Source: Ktedonobacterales bacterium
GTDB lineage: Bacteria > Chloroflexota > Ktedonobacteria > Ktedonobacterales > JADMIN01
DNA: 24,853 bases
Direction: 5' to 3'
Assembly: GCA_025935235.1 (NCBI GenBank)
Contig: JAICVT010000011.1
Location: forward strand, 1 to 24,853
Shown here: positions 14,068 to 21,725 of the stretch, in pieces
How positions within the stretch are numbered: position 1 is the first letter of the stretch
Layout: every line of letters starts with the position of its first letter
Made by a program: the position numbers and the translations under genes
The notes under the pieces: generated by a model
Told to the model about the DNA's origin: nothing
Database searches by the model: none
What the model saw: only the letters and a program-made list of their open reading frames with translations

Positions 14068-15282
14068 TCAGTGGCGGAAGGCGGCGCCTTCGGGCGGGCG
14101 GCTGAAGAGTCCGGCGGGGGCGTTGCGCGGGACGATGACGGAGATGGCCAGCGGCGCGACGCTGAAGGTCATCGGCAGGTAGCCAATCACTTCGCCATCC
14201 ACCTGCACCAGCGCCGGGCGCTTCGACTCCAGGCGCAGCCGCTGGGCGCGCTCGTAGCGCACACGTGGCCCAGCGGCGGGCAGGCGCAGCAGCGCGCGGC
14301 CCAGCACGCTGAGGCGATGGAACACGCCGCCGGAGCCGATCACGACGACATCGAGCGCGCCATCGTCGGCCACCGCACGGCGGGTGAAGGTCAGCGCGCC
14401 ACCGTAGAGCCGCGTGTTGCCAATGATGACCTGGAGTGCCTGCGCGTGGCGCTTGCGCTGGCCCATCGTGATGCGGATGGTGTCTGAGTCGCGTGTCATG
14501 CTGAGCAGCACGACCGTCGTGAAGTATTCGAGCAGCTTCAGGCCAAAGCGCTTCAGCCGCCCGCGCTCGACCCGCCGCGCGACCTCGGCGTCGAAGCCGA
14601 TGCCCGCCATCATCAGGAAGTAGCGCTGGCCAGCGCGGCCCAGATCAACACGGCGGCGCACGCCATGCAGCAGCGTCTCGCGCGCATCCCAGGCGCTCAG
14701 CCCAATGCCCATCTCGCGCGCCCAGACGTTGACCGTGCCGCTGGGCAGCACGCCGAGCGCGGTGCGGTAGCCCGCCAGCGCCTGGATCACGTCGTTGACA
14801 GTGCCATCGCCTCCCGCCGCAATCACCATGTCCAGCCCGGCGACGGCGGCCTCACGCGCCAGCTCGGTCGCGTGGCCCGCGCGGCGGGTCAGGCGCAACT
14901 CGGTGGGCAGCCCGCGCTCGGTCAGCCAGCGCGCCGTCTCGGCCAGCTCGCGCAGCGCCGCCGCCGACTGCGCGCCGCCAGACATGGGATTGGCAACGAT
15001 ACGCGCGCGGGCGGGCGGGCGCGGCGTGTACTCGAACTGATTCAGCCTGGCGTCAGTCGCAGCGGGCGCCAGCGTAGTGGAGAGCGCGAAGAAGGGCAGC
15101 CGCAGCGCAGGCTCGACGCGCGACATCATCTGCTGGAGCGTATTCGCGCGCTGTCGCAACTGCTGGCGCCAGAGCATGCCGCGCACAGCCCACGCGCTCG
15201 CTCGCGTCATCGCCTGTGTGCGAGGACGCGAGAGCGTGTCGAGCCAGGCGCTCGCGCGCTCCCAGATGCTCACCTGCGCCAC
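14068..15282 (-). CDS. Diacylglycerol-kinase-family lipid kinase (YegS/DgkB type)
   Basis: A 404-residue protein whose residues about 90-390 form the DAGK catalytic fold: NPMSGG at 98-103, the nucleotide-binding GGDGTVNDV at 157-165, LPSGTVNVWARE at 179-190, GIGFDAEV at 227-234, YGGALTF at 293-299 and VDGE at 361-364. It would phosphorylate diacylglycerol or a related lipid at the membrane surface, recycling envelope lipid. Typical members are about 300 residues; this one has about 90 extra N-terminal residues, helical and Arg/Gln-rich, of unknown role. The GTG start at 15282 has a weak SD; GTG 15273 (codon 4) is also possible. The 118-nt gap after the MurF-Alr gene holds a plausible promoter and a leader hairpin. 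Confidence 0.88.
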   Translation of the reverse strand: MAQVSIWERASAWLDTLSRPRTQAMTRASAWAVRGMLWRQQLRQRANTLQQMMSRVEPALRLPFFALSTTLAPAATDARLNQFEYTPRPPARARIVANPMSGGAQSAAALRELAETARWLTERGLPTELRLTRRAGHATELAREAAVAGLDMVIAAGGDGTVNDVIQALAGYRTALGVLPSGTVNVWAREMGIGLSAWDARETLLHGVRRRVDLGRAGQRYFLMMAGIGFDAEVARRVERGRLKRFGLKLLEYFTTVVLLSMTRDSDTIRITMGQRKRHAQALQVIIGNTRLYGGALTFTRRAVADDGALDVVVIGSGGVFHRLSVLGRALLRLPAAGPRVRYERAQRLRLESKRPALVQVDGEVIGYLPMTFSVAPLAISVIVPRNAPAGLFSRPPEGAAFRH

Positions 15283-15309
15283 CCCGTGTCATCCTGAGAA
15301 GTAGTCTGA

Positions 15310-15331
15310 GGAGGGATTCACCTTTCCCTCC
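15310..15331 (-). repeat. Leader hairpin before the lipid kinase gene
   Basis: GGAGGGA (15310-15316) pairs with TCCCTCC (15325-15331) across an 8-nt loop. On the mRNA (minus) sense the loop presents AAGGTGAA, an SD-like sequence, but no start codon in the gene's frame is at a useful distance from it. The function is uncertain. Confidence 0.4.
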
Positions 15332-15336
15332 CCTAT

Positions 15337-15367
15337 ATAATAGCGACACAAGGGCGCCTGATGTCAC
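15337..15367 (-). promoter_or_regulatory. Possible promoter for the lipid kinase gene
   Basis: On the minus strand, GTGACA (15367-15362; 5 of 6 matches to the -35 consensus), a 19-nt spacer and TATTAT (15342-15337) are seen. This is the most A/T-rich spot in the area and gives a leader of about 50 nt. The spacer is slightly long. Confidence 0.4.
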
Positions 15368-15400
15368 AGCAGCCGAGCGGGGATGAACGCCCGCGATGAG

Positions 15401-18055
15401 TCAACTGAGGCGCGGAACGCGGGCCAGCAGCGACGCGACGACCTCGTAAGCGCTTGTACCGAGTCGCTCGGCGACGGCCTGCGCGGTCAACTCGTCGTCG
15501 CCCTGGCGCCCGATCAGCGTCACCTCGTCGCCCTGCTCGACGCCGGGGATGTGGGTGACATCCACCATACACTGATCCATCGCCACACGTCCCAGCAGTG
15601 GAGCGCGGCGCCCGCGAATCAGCACGTCGCCCCAGTTGCGCGGCGCCCGCCGGAAGCCATCGGCATAGCCCACTGGCAGCGTAGCGATGCGGGTCGGCTG
15701 ACTGGTGATATAGGTCGCGCCGTAGCTGACGCCTTCGCCTGCCGGGATCCACTTGACCTGCGCCACCAGCGTGCGGAACGCCAGCGCCGGGCTGAAGTCC
15801 TCTGGCAGGCCGACCTCGTCGGACGGCGGCAGCCCGTAGATGGCGACGCCCGCCCGCGCCATCGAATAGCGTGTTTCGGGCAGGGTCAGCAGCGCCGCGC
15901 TGTTGGCGGCATGAATGATGGGCGGCAGCGGACCATCGGCGGCCAGTGCGGCCAGCGTCGCCTCGAAGCGCTCGCGCTGGCGGCGCGCGTAGCTCTGATC
16001 GAGGCTGTCGGCGGTCGCGAAGTGGGTGAAGATGCCCTCCACCTCCAGACCCGGCAGCGCCCGCAGCGCCCGCACGAAGTCCACGATGGCGGAGGTGTCT
16101 TCCGTGCGCAGCCCCAGCCGCGCCATGCCAGTATCTACCTTGACGTGGACACGCGCCACCTGCCCCTGCTCGCGCGCGGCCTCGGCCAGCGCTCGCGCCG
16201 AGTCGAGATCGAAGACGGTGGCGCGCAGATCGAGTCGCGCCGCCTCGCGCGCCTGCCACGGCGGGGTGTAGCCAAAGACGAGCATCGGCGCCGCCACGCC
16301 TGCCTCACGCAGCGGCCGCGCCTCGCTGACCGTCGCCACGCCCAGCCACTCCGCGCCGTTGCGCAGGGCGACGCGCGCCACGCGCAGCGCGCCGTGGCCG
16401 TAGGCGTCGGCCTTCAGGCTGACCAGCAGCTTCGTCTCCGGTCCGATGATCCGCTTGACGCGCTGAGTATTGCGCGCGATGGCGCCCAGATCAATCTCCA
16501 GCCAGGTGGGCCGCTCCGGGCGCATCACCACCACGCGCCGCCAGGCCTCGCTCTGACGGTCGAGCGCGGTCGTGGCCTGCTCAGGGTACGCCATTAGCAG
16601 GGCCGTCACCCGCTCCATGCGCAGCTCTTCGGAGCCTTTGATGTAGACCATCGCGCGCTCGTCGCCCGCCAGCGCGCGGATGGCAGCGGCGGTGTCGGCG
16701 GCGGTCAGCGTGCGGATGACGCGCTCGGCGGGCATGCCCGCGGCCACGGCGGCGTCGGCGGCCAGCGCGGCCAGCGCTCCCTGCGCCACCAGCCCCTCGA
16801 TGCTCCGTTCGACGATCTGGCGACCCACTTCGCGGTGCGCCTCCTCGGCAGCGTCGCCGAGCCGCAGCATATCGCCCAGCGCCGCAACCGCGCGGTCGCC
16901 CGACGCATTGGCGCAGGCGCGCAGGGCATCAAGCCCTGCCGTCGCGCTGGTGGGCGTGGCGTTGTGCGAGTCATCCAGCAGGGTCAGGCCGCCCAGCCCC
17001 GCGAACTGGCGCATGCGGCCGGGCAGCGGCGTCAGATCGCGCAGGCGAGCCAGCGCGGCGCCCTCGTCGGCGCCGAGCGCCACCGCCAGTGTCAGCGCGG
17101 CCAGCACGGCGCTGGCCCAGTGCGCGCCGATCAGGTGTGGGAAGGTCACGGTGTCGCCACGCGGCTTGCCCACCTCATCCACCGGGCGCAGGCCGAGCCG
17201 TCCCGGCCCCTCGGTTGTGATGACGGGTGGGGCGCCCTGGTAGCCCAGCAGCGGGCGCAGACCGCTGGCGTGCGGCGTGGCGCTCCACAGGCCGAAGGGG
17301 ACGACGCGTGCGGCGGTGGCGCGGGCCAGCGCGGCTGAGGCGGAGTCGTCGGCGTCGAGCGCGAGCAGGCCATCGGCGGGCAGCGCGGCGGGCAGGCTCG
17401 CCAGCTCAGCCCCGAAGCGCGCCACATCGCCGAAATAGCGCAGATGTGTCGGCGCGACGTTGGTGACGATGCCCGCGTGGGGTTTGACCAGCGCGCACAA
17501 CTCGGCGATCTCGCCGGGGTGGTCGGCGCCCAGCTCCACCACGGCATAGCGGTGGGCAGGCTCCAGCGTACCGATGGAGAGCGGCAGGCCGAGCAGATCG
17601 TTATAGTTGCGCCAGGAGCGAAAGGTTGGCCCCAGCAGCGACAGCGCGTCGGCCAGCGCCTCCTTGGTGGTCGTCTTGCCGACGCCGCCTGTCACGGCGA
17701 TGACGGTGGGCGCCCACTCACTCAGCGCGCGGGCGGCATACGCGCGTAAGGCGGCGCGGGTATCTTCCACGGCGATGACAGTCACGCCCGCGCGCTCCAG
17801 CCGCTCGAAGACGCCAGGGCTGCGCTCCTCCATCGCGGCGCGCCGCTCCTGGGCGATCAGCGCCGCCGCCGCGCCCTGCTCCGCCGCAGCCTCGACGAAG
17901 TCATGGCCATCGCCGTGCAGGCCGCGCACAGCGACGAAGACCTCGCCCGGCTCGACCTGTCGCGAATCATGCGCGAAGCCGCTGTACGTCGTGCGCGCTC
18001 CCTGCGTCAGCGCCGCCCCATCCGTCGCGGCCAGAAGCAGATCCAGAGGAATCAT
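15401..18055 (-). CDS. murF-alr: MurF-Alr fusion: UDP-MurNAc-tripeptide:D-Ala-D-Ala ligase + alanine racemase
   Basis: An 884-residue two-enzyme chain. Residues about 1-490 are MurF, which adds D-Ala-D-Ala to UDP-MurNAc-tripeptide: HDSRQVEPGEVFVAVRG, P-loop TGGVGKTTT at 122-130, NYNDLLGLPLSIG, ELGADHPGEI and LDDSHNATPTS. From about 515 (TWLEIDLGAIARN) follows a complete PLP alanine racemase with the PLP lysine Lys548 (KADAYGHG), catalytic Tyr778 (GEGVSYGATY), PVGYADGF and GRVAMDQ. Both active sites look intact, so one protein makes D-Ala and also adds the dipeptide; D-Ala-D-Ala ligase itself is not here. MurF-Alr fusions are known, for example in Bacteroidota. ATG 18055 is set by AAGGA 6 nt upstream; the frame reads open to 18157 without support. 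Confidence 0.94.
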   Translation of the reverse strand: MIPLDLLLAATDGAALTQGARTTYSGFAHDSRQVEPGEVFVAVRGLHGDGHDFVEAAAEQGAAAALIAQERRAAMEERSPGVFERLERAGVTVIAVEDTRAALRAYAARALSEWAPTVIAVTGGVGKTTTKEALADALSLLGPTFRSWRNYNDLLGLPLSIGTLEPAHRYAVVELGADHPGEIAELCALVKPHAGIVTNVAPTHLRYFGDVARFGAELASLPAALPADGLLALDADDSASAALARATAARVVPFGLWSATPHASGLRPLLGYQGAPPVITTEGPGRLGLRPVDEVGKPRGDTVTFPHLIGAHWASAVLAALTLAVALGADEGAALARLRDLTPLPGRMRQFAGLGGLTLLDDSHNATPTSATAGLDALRACANASGDRAVAALGDMLRLGDAAEEAHREVGRQIVERSIEGLVAQGALAALAADAAVAAGMPAERVIRTLTAADTAAAIRALAGDERAMVYIKGSEELRMERVTALLMAYPEQATTALDRQSEAWRRVVVMRPERPTWLEIDLGAIARNTQRVKRIIGPETKLLVSLKADAYGHGALRVARVALRNGAEWLGVATVSEARPLREAGVAAPMLVFGYTPPWQAREAARLDLRATVFDLDSARALAEAAREQGQVARVHVKVDTGMARLGLRTEDTSAIVDFVRALRALPGLEVEGIFTHFATADSLDQSYARRQRERFEATLAALAADGPLPPIIHAANSAALLTLPETRYSMARAGVAIYGLPPSDEVGLPEDFSPALAFRTLVAQVKWIPAGEGVSYGATYITSQPTRIATLPVGYADGFRRAPRNWGDVLIRGRRAPLLGRVAMDQCMVDVTHIPGVEQGDEVTLIGRQGDDELTAQAVAERLGTSAYEVVASLLARVPRLS

Positions 18056-18165
18056 GCGCGTTCCTTCGGTGATGTGAGTTGTGCGCTCACGACGCGAATA
18101 CACCAGCGGCATCGGCATCGGCACGATGGCGCGCTCGCCGCGACTCGCGTTGTCCACCTGCGCGC

Positions 18166-18792
18166 CTAGTCAGCCGTCTCCGTCTCGCTCTCGGTGTCCT
18201 CGCCTGGGGCAGAGCCGGCCGGATCGCCGATGATGGCGAGCGTGTCGCCCTGGTTGACGGTCTGCCCCTTCGTCACGTTGACGCGCTTGACGACGCCCGC
18301 GCGCGGAGTGGCCAGATCATTTTCCATCTTCATCGCTTCCAGCACGACAACCGCCTGGCCACGCGCGACCTCCTGCCCTTCCTGGGCCAGCACGTTCGAG
18401 ACCAGACCCGGCATCGGCGCGCGGATGATGGCGTCGCCGGAGTGGCGCGCGGCGCCCGCCAGGCGACCGAGCGCCTGCGTGCGCTCATCGCGCAGGGTCA
18501 CGGTGTAGGTGCGCGCGCCAACCGTCACCTCATATGCCTGCGCGCCCTCGTCATCCGCGCCATCGGGCGTCGCGACGGCGCGGGCGTAGATGTCATATGA
18601 CTGGTCGCCCAGCAGCAGGCTGTAGTGGCCCGCTGTGTCGGCGCCGCCCGCCGCCGCGCGCACGGCAGCGGTCACGACGCGCCAGTCGAGCGGCGTGACC
18701 ACGCCATCCACGTTCGCCTGGGGCGCCGCGTCGCCAGATTCGCCCATCTCGACGCTGATCTCACGCTCGTCTACCGTGACGAGGTATCGCAT
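18166..18792 (-). CDS. Biotin carboxyl carrier (biotinyl-lipoyl domain) protein
   Basis: A 208-residue protein whose residues about 120-190 form a biotinyl domain: APMPGLVSNVLAQEGQEV, then the biotinylation motif EAMKMEN with Lys155, then KGQTVNQGDTLAIIG. It would carry CO2-biotin for an acyl-CoA or similar carboxylase. The N-terminal 115 residues form a beta-rich region resembling the segment before the biotinyl domain of propionyl/methylcrotonyl-CoA carboxylase alpha subunits. The tail is acidic (EDTESETETAD). No biotin carboxylase or carboxyltransferase gene is nearby, so its partners must be elsewhere. ATG 18792 follows AGGAG by about 11 nt. It lies 62 nt after the kinase-like gene and 110 nt before murF-alr, probably within the same transcript. 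Confidence 0.88.
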   Translation of the reverse strand: MRYLVTVDEREISVEMGESGDAAPQANVDGVVTPLDWRVVTAAVRAAAGGADTAGHYSLLLGDQSYDIYARAVATPDGADDEGAQAYEVTVGARTYTVTLRDERTQALGRLAGAARHSGDAIIRAPMPGLVSNVLAQEGQEVARGQAVVVLEAMKMENDLATPRAGVVKRVNVTKGQTVNQGDTLAIIGDPAGSAPGEDTESETETAD

Positions 18793-18854
18793 ACCGTGTT
18801 TGCTCCTGCGCGCGATTCGCGCTCTATGATGACGTTCACTGTGCGGTTGGATCG

Positions 18855-21542
18855 CTACGGCCCATAGGTGATGGGCGTCTGTGCGCTACCGCCATCGCTC
18901 ACCAGAATGACGGCGTAGGACTGCCCCTGGGTCGCCGAGCAGAAGAGCGTCACCGAGAGCGTCGCCTTGGCGCCCGGCTGGATCGCGCCGCTGCTGGGGT
19001 TGACCGCCAGCGCATCGGCTTGCGAGGGCGTCGCCTGATAGGTCAGCTTGGCGCTGCCCGTGTTGGTGATGCTCAGGTTCTGCGAGACGCCGCAGGCGTT
19101 GAATGCCAGTTTGGAGGTCGAGACCGCCAGCACTGGCCCCGACGTGACCATCAACTTGATGGGCGTAGACGACTCGCCTGTGGCGGCGTTGACGACCAGA
19201 GCGGCGCTGTAGCTTCCGGGCGAAACGCCATCGGGGCGCGCCGTGACTGTGACGGTGGTGTGCGCGCCCTTGGCGAGCGTGCCGCTGGTCGGGCTGACCG
19301 ATACCCAGCCCAGCGTCATCGTCGCGCTCCAGGTGACGGCGCCGCTGCCAGTGTTGGTCAGCGTCACGGGGGTCGCGCCGCTGCCGTTGGTGGTCGCGTT
19401 GACGGTGATGGCGCTGGGCGCGAACGAGATCGGCGCGGGCGCCCCCGGAATCTGCAAGTTGGGCGCGACCTTCTGGATCTGGCCCGCCACGACAGCGCAC
19501 GCATGGGTCACGCACAGGTCAGGGCGAGCGACCGAGAGGCCTGCCAGCTCTACTAGCGCCATCGCGCCCAGAATCAGGATCACCAGCGTACCCGCGCTCA
19601 ACTTGCGCCCGATGCGCGCGATGGAGTGGCCGCGCGTCCAGACCTTCTGATCCTCCATCGAGTCGTGGAACTCGTCAATGTCGGCTCGTCTGGTAGACTT
19701 GCGCGGACGAGCCGCGCCGTCGGCCAGCGCGTATGGGTCGCCCGCGAGGTCGGCATCCCAGGCGCGGGCCGACTCCGCGCCACCCCAGCCGGTTCCGCGA
19801 CGGCCAGCGCCAGGTCTTTCCGCCGCCCCATCCAGCGCATCGCTTCTGGCTCCCAGGGCGTCTGATTCGGCTGGCCATGCGGGCGCGTTCGACTCGGCGA
19901 AGGGGTCGCCAAAGGACTCCTCGAAGGGATCGTGGCGATGATGGGCACTCTCGTCGGTCAGCAGATCCTGCCAGTCTTGCGGCAAGTTGGCCTTGAGCGC
20001 GGGATCGGTGAGCCGGGGCAGGCCCAGTGAGGTCGGCGAGAAGACTCCCGATTGCGCCGCCGGATCGCGCACGGCGGGGAGTCGCTGCGAGAGGCGTCGC
20101 ACACTGGCGCCAAGTTGGGCGTCGGATGGATCGAGCGGCATGAGGCCGCTGGCCGCGTAGCGATCGCCTAGATGATCGCTCGTGTCGCCAAAGCCGCTCA
20201 GATCACTCAGATCACTCAGATCATCGTCCAGCGCGCCGCTGGGCAGGCTGCGCAGGCGCGGCGCGGTGATCGGCTGGCCGCCGCCATCGAACAGATCGCC
20301 GCTGGCGAGATCGCCGCTGGCGCCGAGCGGGAACTGGGGCGCAGGCACACGCATCGTCGGTGGCTCGGCGGATGGCGCAGGCACATGCATGGTGGGCGGC
20401 TCCAGCGTCATCGTCGGTGGCTCCAGCGGCTGCGAGGCGGCTGGATTCATCAACAAGCCACCGCCGAGCGCCGCGCCGCCGTCCTCCATCGTGCCATCCA
20501 CCATGTCGCCAAGCATGCCGTGCAGCGCGCCAGGGGTCGCGGGTGGCGCGCCAAAGACTGGCGCGATGGCTGGCTGGCCGGGCATCGCTCCTGGTGAGGG
20601 CATACCCGGCATGTTGAAAGCGCCTGCGGAGATGGGGGTGGATGGCATCGCCTGCCATTGTGGCTGCGCCCTGGGCTGCGAGGCCGCGAGGCCGCCTTGC
20701 GCCGCCGCCTGGCGCAGAGTGGTCTCGATGGCCTGACCAACCTGCACGGCAGAGGCGAAGCGGTCTTCCGGGCGCCTGGCCATCGCCTGCGCGACCACGG
20801 GATCGAGCGCGGCGATCGCGGGAGCGAGCGGCGGCTGCTGCTGGCTCAGCCGGGGCGGCGACTGCTGCTGGGCGGCGGCGATCAGGTCGGCGAGCTTGTT
20901 GGCGTGGAAGGGCGAGTGGCCCGCGAGCGAGTGGAAGAGCGTCGCGCCGAGGCTGTAGATGTCGCCCGCCTGCGAGATCTGTCCGCCGAAGACCTCTGGC
21001 GCGAGATATTCGAAGGCCTCGACGCCAGAGCCAGACCAGCTTGGGTCGAGGCTATGCACATCCCACAGCAGCCCGAAGTCGCCCAGCAGGACGTGGCGTC
21101 CCTCGTGCAGATAGACATTGCTGGGCTTGAGGTTGCCATGCACGACGCCCAGGCTGTGTGCGTAGCTCAACGCGCCGCAGAGCTGCTGGAAGAATGGCCC
21201 CACATCAGCGGCGCCCAGACGCCCCCCCTGGTTGATCCAGTCGGCGAGCGTGCCAGCCGCGACGTAGGGGGTGACGAGGTAGAGGCGCTCGTTCTCCTCG
21301 CCGTGGGCCACCAGCGGCAGGATGTGCGGATGGTTGGCCAGGCGGGCGGAAGCCTCGGTGACATAGGCGAAGTTGTGCGCGAAGCCCGGCTGGCGCGCGA
21401 ACTCTTTGTAGATGACCTTGACGATCACCTCGCGCCCGCCGCCTGCCGCCTGCTTCGCGCGGTAGACCTCGGCAACGCCTCCGCTGCCGATCTCTTCTAC
21501 CAGTTGGTAGCCGCCGAACACACGGCCCCGCAGCTCACCCAT
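18855..21542 (-). CDS. Receptor-like Ser/Thr kinase with HGN (Asp-to-Asn) catalytic loop and BACON/Ig-like ectodomain
   Basis: An 895-residue single-pass protein. Residues 1-280 are a Hanks-type kinase domain: glycine loop GSGGVAEV (19-26), Lys42, Glu63, catalytic loop HGNLKPSN (135-142) and DFG at 155-157. The catalytic Asp of HRD is Asn137 (codon AAC), so it may be a pseudokinase although Lys, Glu and DFG remain. Residues 281-645 are a long Pro/Ala/Met-rich, probably disordered linker with three PPTM motifs (Thr377, 384, 396). One membrane helix (about 649-671) leads to two outer beta domains (about 705-800 and 803-895). The first has the BACON-like pattern VTWSAT, WVSVSPTSGTL and GSYSAALVV. 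ATG 21542 is fixed by GGAGG 4 nt upstream. The preceding gene encodes a penicillin-binding protein. Confidence 0.88.
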   Translation of the reverse strand: MGELRGRVFGGYQLVEEIGSGGVAEVYRAKQAAGGGREVIVKVIYKEFARQPGFAHNFAYVTEASARLANHPHILPLVAHGEENERLYLVTPYVAAGTLADWINQGGRLGAADVGPFFQQLCGALSYAHSLGVVHGNLKPSNVYLHEGRHVLLGDFGLLWDVHSLDPSWSGSGVEAFEYLAPEVFGGQISQAGDIYSLGATLFHSLAGHSPFHANKLADLIAAAQQQSPPRLSQQQPPLAPAIAALDPVVAQAMARRPEDRFASAVQVGQAIETTLRQAAAQGGLAASQPRAQPQWQAMPSTPISAGAFNMPGMPSPGAMPGQPAIAPVFGAPPATPGALHGMLGDMVDGTMEDGGAALGGGLLMNPAASQPLEPPTMTLEPPTMHVPAPSAEPPTMRVPAPQFPLGASGDLASGDLFDGGGQPITAPRLRSLPSGALDDDLSDLSDLSGFGDTSDHLGDRYAASGLMPLDPSDAQLGASVRRLSQRLPAVRDPAAQSGVFSPTSLGLPRLTDPALKANLPQDWQDLLTDESAHHRHDPFEESFGDPFAESNAPAWPAESDALGARSDALDGAAERPGAGRRGTGWGGAESARAWDADLAGDPYALADGAARPRKSTRRADIDEFHDSMEDQKVWTRGHSIARIGRKLSAGTLVILILGAMALVELAGLSVARPDLCVTHACAVVAGQIQKVAPNLQIPGAPAPISFAPSAITVNATTNGSGATPVTLTNTGSGAVTWSATMTLGWVSVSPTSGTLAKGAHTTVTVTARPDGVSPGSYSAALVVNAATGESSTPIKLMVTSGPVLAVSTSKLAFNACGVSQNLSITNTGSAKLTYQATPSQADALAVNPSSGAIQPGAKATLSVTLFCSATQGQSYAVILVSDGGSAQTPITYGP
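20197..20223. repeat. 9-bp unit repeated three times inside the kinase-like gene
   Basis: CTCAGATCA is repeated exactly three times, encoding Asp-Leu-Ser repeats (DLSDLSDLS) in the disordered linker. This is a recent in-frame expansion or one tolerant of length change. Confidence 0.8.
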
Positions 21543-21575
21543 GCCGCCTCCTCGTGGCGCGCTCGTTGGCTCGCT

Positions 21576-21611
21576 CCGTGTCTCGCCCCGTGTCTCGCCC
21601 CGTGTCTCGCT
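21576..21611. repeat. 12-bp unit repeated three times upstream of the kinase-like gene
   Basis: CCGTGTCTCGCC (21576-21587, 21588-21599) and CCGTGTCTCGCT (21600-21611) stand in tandem, 34 bp before the kinase start codon, in the 5' leader. Read through, they would encode ETRG repeats, but the SD-supported start lies downstream. Confidence 0.85.
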
Positions 21612-21637
21612 CTGCCGGAGTGGCCGACGCTGACCAT

Positions 21638-21659
21638 CCCCAGAGATTGCGCCCTGGGG
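21638..21659 (-). repeat. Short hairpin between the PBP and kinase-like genes
   Basis: CCCCAG (21638-21643) pairs with CTGGGG (21654-21659) across 10 nt. It lies about 67 nt after the PBP stop, with no T-run on the minus sense. It could be a weak 3'-end structure or leader element. Confidence 0.3.
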
Positions 21660-21725
21660 TGATGGGCCATATGGAGTTGAACGCGCCAGCATCGCGGCTC
21701 GTCACGCTATTCCGCCCGTCTGTTC

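Noticed and set aside
13975..14487. Plus-strand frame beginning with MRRP/MRWA repeats
   Set aside because: It starts inside the 12-bp minisatellite and then runs antisense to the lipid kinase; the repeats, not a gene, give the open frame.
15336..15341. Perfect TATAAT on the plus strand
   Set aside because: It would drive transcription into the antisense side of murF-alr, and no -35 lies upstream; the same A/T-rich spot better serves the minus-strand lipid kinase.
15383..16597. Plus-strand frame of 404 codons over the racemase half of murF-alr
   Set aside because: The opposite strand encodes intact racemase motifs; this frame is an antisense shadow.
20658..21662. Plus-strand frame of 334 codons over the kinase domain
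   Set aside because: Antisense to clear kinase motifs; no independent SD or domain.
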